Shown here piece by piece: positions 1-5,903 of a stretch of 9,680 nt of DNA (position 1 is its first letter; each line of letters begins with the position of its first letter). Source of the DNA: Pirellulales bacterium (GTDB lineage Bacteria > Planctomycetota > Planctomycetia > Pirellulales > JALHLM01); assembly GCA_022844585.1 (NCBI GenBank), contig JALHLM010000207.1:1-9680 (forward strand), written 5' to 3'. Under the pieces are notes generated by a model. It saw only the letters and a program-made list of their open reading frames with translations, made no database searches and was not told the DNA's origin. A program made the translations under genes and the position numbers.

Positions 1-613
1 GCCGGCGGCTGTCGATGAACATCAACTTGTCAGGGTGCCGCGCGGCGAGTTCCTTCAATCGCTCGCGCACACGCGGGTTGATCACGCCCCAGCCTTCCTC
101 GTTGATCTGGTCGAGCACAATCAATCCGTCGGTCGTGCGGAACACGTGTTCCAATTCGGCGAGCAAGCGCTCTTCACTTGACGGCGGCAGTGGGCGATTG
201 TTGCGCAAGTCGAGGCGATTCAATTCTCGCCACGTTCCGTGCTCGTCGCACCGCAACGGTTTGGTATACGTCGGTGTGAGCCGTTCGGCGTCGCGCACGA
301 TGTGCAAGACTTCCACTGGCAGCTTGCCGAGTTCGTTGAGTAAATCGTAGCTCGATCCATCGTCCCCCACGACAGTCGCCGGCACGAGGCGACCGACGCC
401 GAGAGCGGATAAGTTGTTCATCACCGTGCCGAGCGCGCCGGGGCTGTTGCGCACGGACGTGATTTGATACGCCTCGAGTCCGGTTTCGATCGACAGTTCG
501 TGCCAACCAGGCTCCAGGTGCAGATAGCGATCGAGGAACAAATCCCCGACCAGCCCGATGGTGAGCCGAGGAAACGCGGCCACCAGTTCGGCGAGTCGTT
601 CCAGCGCGATCAT
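1..613 (-). CDS. PfkB-family carbohydrate kinase, HldE/RfaE kinase-domain-like (3' end outside window)
   Basis: Open from ATG at 613 to the window edge: 204 codons without a stop, C-terminal part missing. Residues 18-31 (LTIGLVGDLFLDRY) match the first strand of PfkB kinases and resemble the VGDxxLDRY start of heptose-7-phosphate kinases. Residues 57-74 (SPGALGTVMNNLSALGVG) match the sugar-binding PGGAANVAxNLAALG segment in degenerate form. VVGDDGSSYDLL (81-92), a TPTYTKPLR strand (113-121) and a GLIVLDQINEEG segment (163-174) follow in the usual order. The catalytic DTxGAGD region would lie beyond the left edge, so activity cannot be judged. Family knowledge: such enzymes phosphorylate sugars or sugar phosphates in the cytoplasm; the RfaE branch makes heptose 1,7-bisphosphate for LPS. 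Substrate here is inferred only. It begins 10 nt after the TPR gene's stop, so the two are probably co-transcribed. The frame is open upstream of 613, but ATG 613 best fits the spacing to the preceding gene. Confidence 0.8.
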   Translation of the reverse strand, partial: MIALERLAELVAAFPRLTIGLVGDLFLDRYLHLEPGWHELSIETGLEAYQITSVRNSPGALGTVMNNLSALGVGRLVPATVVGDDGSSYDLLNELGKLPVEVLHIVRDAERLTPTYTKPLRCDEHGTWRELNRLDLRNNRPLPPSSEERLLAELEHVFRTTDGLIVLDQINEEGWGVINPRVRERLKELAARHPDKLMFIDSRR

Positions 614-623
614 GGCGTTGCTT

Positions 624-959
624 TCAGTGTCCCTGCACCGTGCGCGACTTGGCCATCGCGTCTTCGGCGTCGCGGATATACGTCATGTTTCCGGTGCCGG
701 CGTAGGCGCGCTGATACGTAACGCTGAGCGCCGTGTAACTGAAAGCGTCGTTGGGCTGCAATTCGCAAACCTTGCGGCCGTGCTCGATCGCTTCTTCGTG
801 GCGGCCCAGGCGGCCGAGGATCACCGCCAGCGCCGCATGCGCCAGTGCGAATTGCGGGTCTTGTGCGGCGAGTTCCAGCATCTTCGCCGCAGCTTCGTCA
901 AGTTTGCCCTGGTCCTTGAGGCGATCGGCCTCGTCATACAGTTCGTGGCTGGTTGGCAT
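624..959 (-). CDS. Small TPR-repeat protein (111 aa)
   Basis: The product is almost wholly tetratricopeptide repeats: about residues 4-36 (start SHELYDEADRLKDQGKLDEA), 37-70 (FALAHAALAVILGRLGRHEEA, ending with the ELQPN turn), and a longer third unit from 71 (DAFSYTALSVTYQRA) with an insert before EDAMAKS. TPR units bind proteins. There is no signal peptide or membrane segment, so it is probably cytoplasmic. The frame stays open to an ATG at 1097, but the extra 46 residues are Pro/Arg/Cys-rich with no repeat character, so the ATG at 959 (MPTSHELYDEAD) is chosen. The ribosome-binding site there is weak. The sugar kinase follows 10 nt downstream, suggesting a two-gene operon. Divergent from lpxA. 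Partner and pathway are unknown. Confidence 0.8.
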   Translation of the reverse strand: MPTSHELYDEADRLKDQGKLDEAAAKMLELAAQDPQFALAHAALAVILGRLGRHEEAIEHGRKVCELQPNDAFSYTALSVTYQRAYAGTGNMTYIRDAEDAMAKSRTVQGH

Positions 960-1195
960 AGCGCGGGCGCTTTCGGAATAAGTAGCGGTGTTCCGGGGGA
1001 TTTCGGCACATTCTACCGCCCGGCGGCGCGCAGCGCAGGGGTGGCAAGTGCCGAACGTCGACGGCAGCTTCGGCAAACCTGGTAAAGTCGGCAGCACCGG
1101 TCAATCCAATTTGAGTGTCACATTCGGCAAGGCCGATACCTTTCGACGGAAGCGTCGGAGCGAGAACAAGGGCCCCCAGGACGAGGACACCCGCT
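960..1195. promoter_or_regulatory. Divergent intergenic region between the TPR operon and lpxA
   Basis: These 236 nt separate two divergently transcribed units, so promoters for both should lie here. On the plus strand the best sigma70-like pair I see is TTGAGT (1111-1116) and GATACC (1135-1140), spaced 18 nt; both match consensus poorly, so this is only a candidate. A good Shine-Dalgarno, GAGGA at 1183-1187, sits 8 nt before the lpxA GTG. Both flanking genes have open upstream extensions across this region (to 1115 on plus, 1097 on minus). I see no strong operator palindrome. Confidence 0.35.
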
Positions 1196-2047
1196 GTGAA
1201 GATTCATCCCCTGGCCGTCGTGAGCCCGCAGGCTGACCTGGCAATGGATGTGGAAATCGGTCCCTTCGCGGTGATCGAAGCTGGGGCGAAAATCGGCGAG
1301 GGTTGCAAGATCGGCAGCCGGGCGGTGATCAAGACGGGCACGCGACTGGGGCCCCACAACGTGGTCTTCGAAGGGGCGATTCTGGGCGGCCTGCCGCAGC
1401 ATCTGAAGATGCCGGAGACGCTTGGCGACGTGGTGATCGGTGCGCGGAACACCTTCCGCGAAAACGTGACGGTTCATCGCGGCATGGCGCCGGATCATCC
1501 CACGGTGATCGGCGACCAGAACCTGTTCATGGTGAACGTTCATGTCGCCCACGATTGCGTGGTGGGCAACAATGTGATCGTGGCCAACAACACCATGCTG
1601 GCCGGACATGTGCAAATCGCTGATCGGGCCTATATCTCAGGGGCTGTCGGCGTGCATCAATTCTGCCGGATTGGCCGCAACGCGATGGTTGGCGGCCAGG
1701 CCCATATCGTGCGGGACGTGCCGCCGTATGTCTCGATCGACGGCGGCAGTTCGTTGATCGTCGGGCTGAATCAAGTCGGTCTACGTCGCAGCGGTTTCGC
1801 GGATGCCGACATCCTGCAACTGAAAGCCGCCTACCGGCTGATTTATCGCAGCGGCCTGACTTGGAACAACGCCATGGCGCAGTTGAATCGGGAATTCAAT
1901 AGCGGCGCCGCGGCGGCCTTCTGCGAATTCTTCGCCAGCGGGAAGCGCGGCTTCACGCCGGAGCGGCGGATGCCGCCGAACGCGACGATCCGGATTCGTC
2001 ACGATTTCAACGAGGACGAACAGCAGCGCCGCGCTGCGGCTGGCTAA
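1196..2047 (+). CDS. lpxA: Acyl-ACP--UDP-N-acetylglucosamine O-acyltransferase LpxA
   Basis: LpxA catalyses the first lipid A step in the cytoplasm, moving a 3-hydroxyacyl chain from ACP to the 3-OH of UDP-GlcNAc. From GTG 1196 the protein is 283 aa (E. coli 262) and begins MKIHPLAVVSP, like the IHPTAIV start of the family. Hexapeptide repeats forming the left-handed beta-helix fill the first half. By alignment from memory to E. coli, the catalytic His125 is H119 in NVHVAHDC; His122, His144 and His160 are H116, H138 (LAGHV) and H154 (VHQFC). VGG at 165-167 puts Gly at the E. coli Gly173 acyl-ruler position, which fits a long acyl chain. RDVPPYV and GLRRSGF are also conserved, with R198 at the Arg204 site. 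E. coli Asp74 appears as H69 (PQHLK). A tail of roughly 25 residues extends past the usual FFxxxxRG end. GTG 1196 is chosen over ATG 1115 because the family start falls there and GAGGA lies 8 nt upstream. No lpxC, lpxD or fabZ is adjacent. Confidence 0.95.
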   Translation: MKIHPLAVVSPQADLAMDVEIGPFAVIEAGAKIGEGCKIGSRAVIKTGTRLGPHNVVFEGAILGGLPQHLKMPETLGDVVIGARNTFRENVTVHRGMAPDHPTVIGDQNLFMVNVHVAHDCVVGNNVIVANNTMLAGHVQIADRAYISGAVGVHQFCRIGRNAMVGGQAHIVRDVPPYVSIDGGSSLIVGLNQVGLRRSGFADADILQLKAAYRLIYRSGLTWNNAMAQLNREFNSGAAAAFCEFFASGKRGFTPERRMPPNATIRIRHDFNEDEQQRRAAAG

Positions 2048-2049
2048 CG

Positions 2050-2400
2050 GTGACTCGATATCTGCGGCCAGTGGCGGGAGTGGCGATTTACCTAGCCGTC
2101 TGGTGGTTCGTCCGCGCGCTACCGCCCGACGCCGTGGGGCGGCGCATCGCGGCGCCGGCTTTCGTCGCGTTTGTCGGCGCGCTCACGGTGACGGCTTATT
2201 TCGTGGCGCGCGACGCTCCGAAATGGCTGCGCATTTCCGCCACGCTCGCTGCCGGCCCCGCCACCGCCGCGTGCTTCGCGCGCCCCGCCGAATTGACGCT
2301 TCCATCACTTCTCGGCCTAGGCCTCCTATTGGCCTTGGCTCCGGTCATCGCGTTCGGCGCAACCCAGGCCCGCGCACGGGGCGACGACGCAGCGCCATAA
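2050..2400 (+). CDS. Small four-TM membrane protein of unknown function (116 aa)
   Basis: GTG at 2050 starts 2 nt after the lpxA stop, so this gene is very probably co-transcribed and may be translationally coupled. The protein begins MTRYLRPVAGVAIYLAVWWF and has about four hydrophobic segments: residues 7-21, 33-53, 60-76 (weaker) and 84-104 (LTLPSLLGLGLLLALAPVIA). Short Arg-rich loops and an Arg/Asp tail (QARARGDDAAP) end it. I recognise no family and see no catalytic motif. The tight link to lpxA suggests an inner-membrane protein with an envelope role, but that is inference from position. A +1-frame Arg-rich reading of the same stretch is a shadow. Base composition matches the neighbours. 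Confidence 0.6.
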   Translation: MTRYLRPVAGVAIYLAVWWFVRALPPDAVGRRIAAPAFVAFVGALTVTAYFVARDAPKWLRISATLAAGPATAACFARPAELTLPSLLGLGLLLALAPVIAFGATQARARGDDAAP

Positions 2401-2709
2401 GTGCCTGTCGTTGAATGCCTTACGAGCACTTTACGACTGCTTCTTGGCCCTTCATGCACCGCAAACGCCCACTTTCGATCTGGCCGTTTGCTTCTGCGCC
2501 GGCTCGTCGTAAACTTTGAGGAGGAAGTGATTTAGCGCCTGCGAGGCGGCGGCGCACACTTTGAGATGTGCTTGTATTTTCGCTGCCTGCGCGTATTCTT
2601 TACGTTTGCGCTAGGCCGCCACGAGGGGGCGGAAGCTATTGGCCAAGGGGCCAACGCAACCAGCGTACGGCGGCGCAAGGCGGGCGCGGCTGACAAAAAG
2701 GATCTACTG
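2401..2709. other. Intergenic gap without a convincing gene
   Basis: These 309 nt carry no recognisable domain on either strand. A 44-codon frame starts at GTG 2401, directly after and in frame with the preceding TAA, and ends at TAG 2533-2535, but has no family resemblance. A strong Shine-Dalgarno-like AGGAGG at 2519-2524 is followed only by GTG-ATT-TAG with 2 nt spacing, so it starts nothing. A small palindrome, TTGGCC-aagg-GGCCAA, lies at 2639-2654. The last 144 nt are in frame with the downstream membrane protein (ATG at 2566), but I treat them as leader. The true ribosome-binding site AAGGA is at 2698-2702. A promoter for the downstream gene presumably lies here; I cannot place it. Confidence 0.5.
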
Positions 2710-4035
2710 ATGCGCGAGATTCTCACCGGTTGGGAGATGCATCCCACGACGTGGGTCTATCTATCCTCGCTGATCATGATCACCGTGTTCTTCAAGTTCG
2801 GGCGCTTCTGGAGCGTCCGGAACCTGGATCTGGTCGGTCTGATTTCGTTCGGCCCCGGATTGTTACTGGCACAGCGCACGGATCCCGCGCTCTCGCAGTT
2901 GGGATTTCTGCTGCTGTTTGTGACGGGCGGGTTCTTCCTCGTGCGTCTGCTGATCGACCCGCAGATGGTCCGGCGACCGTTGTTGGAACCGAATCTATCG
3001 ACCGGCGGGCTGACGTTCATGGGCGTTTCGCTGTTGATCTTTTTGATGACGAATGTTGTCACCGAGAAATTGACGGTGAACGATCTCGACGGTCCGCAGC
3101 GGCTGGAAAAAATGCTCGACCGCGAGGCCGCCGATACGGAAGATCCGCAACTCGCCGCGCATGGGCCCGGCTACCCGCTGCTGCACTTGTTGCCGAGCAT
3201 GCCGAGCCGCGCGATCATCGAGCCGCTGGAGATTCCCGAGCCGCAGAAGCTCGACATGCTCTCGATCGCCACGGCACGCACAATGGCGATTCTCTCGCAC
3301 CTGGCCGTCGTGATTGGCATGGTGCTCGTCGGGCACCGGCATTTCGATAACATCCGCACCGGCGTCGCGGCGGCGACCGTTTACCTCGTCTTGCCCTACA
3401 GCGCGCAGATGACGGGCCGCGTCGATCACGTGTTGCCGGCGGCGCTGATGGTCTGGGCGTTACTCAGCTATCGGCGTCCCGCGATCGCCGGCATCCTGAT
3501 GGGCCTCGCGGCGGGGGCGATTTACTACCCGTTGTTTTTGTTGCCGCTGTGGCTGGGCTTTTATTGGCAGCGCGGCTTCTGGCGCTTCGGCGGCGGCGCG
3601 CTGGCGATGATCGCCATCCTGGTGGGCAGCCTGGCCTGGACTTCCAGCGACTTCAACTCCTTCTTGTCGCAGTTGCGCACGATGTTCGGCTGGACCGATT
3701 TCCAGACCCGCGACGTCGGCGGTTTCTGGGACGTCCAGTGGTCGGCGTTTCGCCTGACGGTGATGACGATCTTCGCCGTATTGTCGCTGAGTATGGCACT
3801 CTGGCCGCAGCCAAAGAACCTGGGCACGCTGATGAGTTGCTCCGCCGCGTTGATGCTCGGCACGCAGTTCTGGGTCGCCAAGGACGGCGGGTTGTTCATG
3901 GCCTGGTATCTGCCGCTCTTGGTACTGACCATCTTCCGCCCGAATCTGGAAGACCGCATCGCGCTGACCACGCTGGGCGACGGTTGGTTGCTGAAATTCA
4001 AGAACCACCGCCGCACGCTCAACCAGGCGGCGTAG
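2710..4035 (+). CDS. Polytopic membrane protein, possibly GT-C-type glycosyltransferase-like (441 aa)
   Basis: The protein has about 11-12 hydrophobic segments, near residues 15-30, 41-55, 63-82, 100-117, 190-208, 217-235, 238-254, 257-285, 295-311, 345-364, 372-389 and 395-409. A soluble loop spans 118-189 (acidic, Pro-rich, with HGPGYPLLHLLP). The stretch TGRVDHVLPAALMVWALLSY (235-254) and AGILMGLAAGAIYYPLFLLP (260-279) resemble the helix patterns of GT-C membrane glycosyltransferases such as the GT87/GT39 groups, which use polyprenyl-phosphate sugars. I see no acidic catalytic pair in the first periplasmic loop, so the enzyme assignment is weak; an unassigned transporter-like protein is the alternative. 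ATG 2710 is chosen because AAGGA (2698-2702) lies 7 nt before it; ATG 2566 would add 48 polar residues with no ribosome-binding site. The beta-propeller gene follows after 42 nt, probably in the same transcript. Confidence 0.75.
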   Translation: MREILTGWEMHPTTWVYLSSLIMITVFFKFGRFWSVRNLDLVGLISFGPGLLLAQRTDPALSQLGFLLLFVTGGFFLVRLLIDPQMVRRPLLEPNLSTGGLTFMGVSLLIFLMTNVVTEKLTVNDLDGPQRLEKMLDREAADTEDPQLAAHGPGYPLLHLLPSMPSRAIIEPLEIPEPQKLDMLSIATARTMAILSHLAVVIGMVLVGHRHFDNIRTGVAAATVYLVLPYSAQMTGRVDHVLPAALMVWALLSYRRPAIAGILMGLAAGAIYYPLFLLPLWLGFYWQRGFWRFGGGALAMIAILVGSLAWTSSDFNSFLSQLRTMFGWTDFQTRDVGGFWDVQWSAFRLTVMTIFAVLSLSMALWPQPKNLGTLMSCSAALMLGTQFWVAKDGGLFMAWYLPLLVLTIFRPNLEDRIALTTLGDGWLLKFKNHRRTLNQAA

Positions 4036-4077
4036 TCGCGCCGCTGCTGAGCCGAGGCATAACCAGGACCTTGCCTC

Positions 4078-5346
4078 ATGTTTCCCCGAGCTTGGCGATC
4101 AGCCCTCATTCCGCTGTTGGCGTTGGCCTTGTTTTCGTCGACGCCCCTCTTGGCCGACGATTGGCCGCAGTTCCGCGGTCCAGATGGAATGGGCGTCGCG
4201 AATGCGCCGGTGCCCATTCAATTTGGGCCGGAAAAGAATTTGCTTTGGAAGACCAAGCTTCCCGGCGCCGGAGGTTCCAGTCCGGTGCTGTTCGGCGATC
4301 GCATTTTTCTCACTTCCTACACCGGCTACGCCGTCACTGGCGAACCTGAGGGGAGCATCGATCGCCTGGAGCGCCATGTGCTGTGCTTGAATCGTGGCGA
4401 TGGTCATCTGCTGTGGGACAAGACCGTGCCCACGCGGCTGCCGGAGGAAGAAGGCATTCGCGAGTCGCATGGCTATGCGTCAAGCACGCCGGCGGTCGAC
4501 GCCGAACGAGTGTACGTATTCTTCGGCAAATCCGGCGTCTTCGCCTTTGATCACGCGGGAGCGCAACTCTGGCAAGCCGATGTCGGCGACAAAACGCACG
4601 GCTGGGGCTCCGGCGCGTCGCCGGTGTTGCATGAGGAAGTCGCGTTGATCAACGCCAGCGTGGAAAGTGAATCGCTCTACGCGCTCGATCGCAAATCGGG
4701 CGCAATAACGTGGCGCGCCGAAGGGGTTCGCGAAGCCTGGAACACCCCGCATCTCGTGAAGACGGACGCGGGCAATACCGAGATCGTCGTGCCGATCATC
4801 GAGCAAGTCCTGGCCTTCGATCCGGCCAATGGCGAACAGCTCTGGCACTGCGCCACCGACATCCCCTGGTATATGGCCCCGAGCGCCGTTTCGCGCGACG
4901 GTATCGTCTACTGCATCGGCGGCCGGCCCGGCTATTCGCTGGCCGTGCGTGCCGGCGGCCGCGGCGATGTCACCGCGACGCATCGCTTATGGGCAACGAA
5001 GAAAGGTTCCAACGTGCCGTCGCCGATTCTGCTGGGCGACCAACTCTATTGGATGCACGACAATCTCGGCATTGCCAGCAGCGCGAGTACGGCAACCGGT
5101 GAGTTGGTCTACGAACAGCGCATCAACCGCGCCGGCATGGTCTACGGTTCGCCGGTGCTCGCGGGCGAGCACTTGTATTACGTCACGCGCGAGGGGCGTG
5201 TGTACGTCGTGAAAGCGGCGCCGCGATTCGAACTCGTCGCCACGAATGATCTCGCCGATGGCGGCGTCTTCAATGCCAGCCCCGCCGCGGTGGATGGCAA
5301 GCTCTACATCCGTTCCGATGGCTGGCTTTATTGCTTCGGCGAATAG
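4078..5346 (+). CDS. Exported PQQ-type beta-propeller protein (BamB-like fold)
   Basis: A signal peptide covers residues 1-26 (basic FPRAWR, hydrophobic LIPLLALALF, cleavage expected after LLA). The mature protein begins DDWPQFRGPDGMG, a signature widespread in planctomycete PQQ-like propeller proteins. Blades with the [A/C]xDxxxGxxxW pattern follow: CLNRGDGHLLWDK (103-115), FAFDHAGAQLWQA (156-167), YALDRKSGAITWRA (201-214), LAFDPANGEQLWHC (245-258), then SSASTATGELVYEQ (335-346) and the closing VYVVKAAPRFELV (375-387). This is the fold of BamB and quinoprotein dehydrogenases. I do not see the tryptophan-docking and metal residues of a true PQQ dehydrogenase, so it is more likely a scaffold or binding protein than an enzyme. 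Predicted location is periplasm or outside the cell. Start ATG 4078 is supported by the signal peptide and an AGGA 10 nt upstream. It lies 42 nt after the membrane protein. Length (422 aa) fits the family. Confidence 0.88.
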   Translation: MFPRAWRSALIPLLALALFSSTPLLADDWPQFRGPDGMGVANAPVPIQFGPEKNLLWKTKLPGAGGSSPVLFGDRIFLTSYTGYAVTGEPEGSIDRLERHVLCLNRGDGHLLWDKTVPTRLPEEEGIRESHGYASSTPAVDAERVYVFFGKSGVFAFDHAGAQLWQADVGDKTHGWGSGASPVLHEEVALINASVESESLYALDRKSGAITWRAEGVREAWNTPHLVKTDAGNTEIVVPIIEQVLAFDPANGEQLWHCATDIPWYMAPSAVSRDGIVYCIGGRPGYSLAVRAGGRGDVTATHRLWATKKGSNVPSPILLGDQLYWMHDNLGIASSASTATGELVYEQRINRAGMVYGSPVLAGEHLYYVTREGRVYVVKAAPRFELVATNDLADGGVFNASPAAVDGKLYIRSDGWLYCFGE

Positions 5347-5386
5347 ATCTCGTCGGCAATCGCGTGCGGTTACCCGCAACGCGAAT

Positions 5387-5438
5387 AAAAAAAAGAGGCC
5401 GCCGGACCGTTTATCGGCTACAGAACGGTCCGTCGGCC
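5387..5438 (-). terminator. Rho-independent terminator-type hairpin on the minus strand
   Basis: Arms 5397-5411 and 5424-5438 are 15 nt each and pair with one internal mismatch around a 12-nt loop. The stem is GC-rich. Read on the minus strand it is followed by CTC and eight T residues (the A run at 5387-5394), the classic intrinsic terminator form. On the plus strand the tail after the stem is not U-rich, so it would end transcripts of the beta-propeller gene less well, although the stem could still protect their 3' ends. No convincing minus-strand gene lies upstream of it. Confidence 0.7.
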
Positions 5439-5487
5439 CCACGTTTCCGCCCAACGGATTGCGCCGATGTGCGGGTCGTTGCGAAAA

Positions 5488-5572
5488 ATGGCCAGGCTCG
5501 TCGTCCACCGCAAACCGATTCTGCCCCACAGGATCGATGATGGCGATATCCGACGACGACGAGCCTGGTCAT
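5488..5572. repeat. 18-bp inverted repeat with an inner stem
   Basis: The left arm ATGGCCAGGCTCGTCGTC (5488-5505) is the reverse complement of 5555-5572 except at one base. Inside the 49-nt loop, GATTCTG (5517-5523) faces CAGGATC (5529-5535) around a 5-nt turn, again with one non-complementary base. As plus-strand RNA both differences are G-U wobbles (5491 with 5569; 5520 with 5532), whereas on the minus strand both would be A-C mismatches. This suggests a plus-strand RNA fold or a palindromic repetitive element; with only two such sites the strand preference is weak evidence. Confidence 0.6.
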
Positions 5573-5635
5573 CAACTCTAACGCACGAGTTAGGGGAATG
5601 TACTCACGGTCCTTTTTTGACCAGGTCCGGAAGGG

Positions 5636-5793
5636 AGCCCGCGAAACACGCGGAACACGCGAAAATAAAGCGATGAGCGTTTTTCGCTATAAACGGCATC
5701 TACGGGAATTGTTTGGTCTTGATTCTGATGGTTCGCGCCCTTTTTCTGGCTTCAATTCCTATCCCCTCCTCGCTTTCGCGTGTTTCGCGGGCT
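5636..5793. repeat. Palindromic element with perfect 17-bp arms
   Basis: AGCCCGCGAAACACGCG at 5636-5652 is matched exactly by its reverse complement at 5777-5793. The left arm carries a short duplication (ACACGCG at 5646-5652 and again a few bases on), and beyond it the arms continue with imperfect similarity (GAAAATAAAGCGATGAG against GAAAGCGAGGAG). A second nested pair, GGAATTG (5705-5711) and CAATTCC (5753-5759), lies inside. The 124-nt interior is more AT-rich than neighbouring genes. No transposase is present. It looks like a REP/MITE-like intergenic element. From memory, CGCGAAACACGCG-type strings recur in planctomycete spacers, but I cannot verify copy number. Confidence 0.6.
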
Positions 5794-5851
5794 ACCCCAC
5801 CCTGATTATTTTCCCGTAACAGACTTCGTGGACTTCCGCTTGGTAAGGTAA

Positions 5852-5869
5852 CGACGCACTGACGCGTCG
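5852..5869 (+). other. Small hairpin in the leader of the PDZ gene
   Basis: CGACGC (5852-5857) and GCGTCG (5864-5869) form a perfect 6-bp stem with a 6-nt loop, ending 34 nt before the start codon. The run ACAAAAAACA follows. It could be an mRNA 5'-stability element or an operator half-site pair. Short GC-rich hairpins also arise by chance in such DNA, so this is weak. Confidence 0.3.
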
Positions 5870-5903
5870 CACAAAAAACACTCAAGCCAACGGGAATTCA
5901 CCC

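Larger units (their letters stand above)
5347..5903. other. Structured intergenic spacer, 557 nt
   Basis: No convincing protein gene lies here. Short frames (for example 5598-5819 plus and 5700-5885 minus) show no domain and run through repeats. The spacer holds, left to right: a minus-strand terminator-type hairpin (5387-5438), a long inverted repeat with an inner stem (5488-5572), a second large nested inverted repeat (5636-5793) and a small leader hairpin (5852-5869). AT content rises in the loop of the second element, unlike the flanking genes. The promoter of the PDZ gene probably lies in the last 110 nt; I cannot place it with confidence. Confidence 0.7.

Noticed and set aside
1118..1615. 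165-codon frame antisense to lpxA
   Set aside because: It is His/Arg/Asp-rich shadow sequence; the sense strand is unambiguous LpxA.
2639..2654. TTGGCC-aagg-GGCCAA palindrome as a possible operator
   Set aside because: A 6-bp stem is likely by chance in GC-rich DNA and it has no promoter beside it.
3460..4217. Long minus-strand frames antisense to the polytopic membrane protein
   Set aside because: Composition is Gln/Arg/His-rich without domains, typical of the complement of hydrophobic codons.
4078..5346. Beta-propeller protein as a true PQQ-dependent alcohol dehydrogenase
   Set aside because: Only the propeller blade repeats are seen; at 422 aa it is shorter than such enzymes and the cofactor-binding disulphide and metal residues are not evident.
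4987..5529. 180-codon minus-strand frame overlapping the end of the beta-propeller gene
   Set aside because: No domain is seen, it runs through the terminator hairpin, and it overlaps a well-supported coding region.
5598..5819. 73-codon plus-strand frame in the spacer
   Set aside because: It is built from the palindromic element (Arg/Glu/Thr repeats from the CGCGAAACACGCG arms), with no convincing ribosome-binding site or domain.
5700..5885. 61-codon minus-strand frame upstream of the minus-strand terminator
   Set aside because: It was considered as the gene served by that terminator, but it ends about 260 nt away, overlaps the repeat arms and has no recognisable content.
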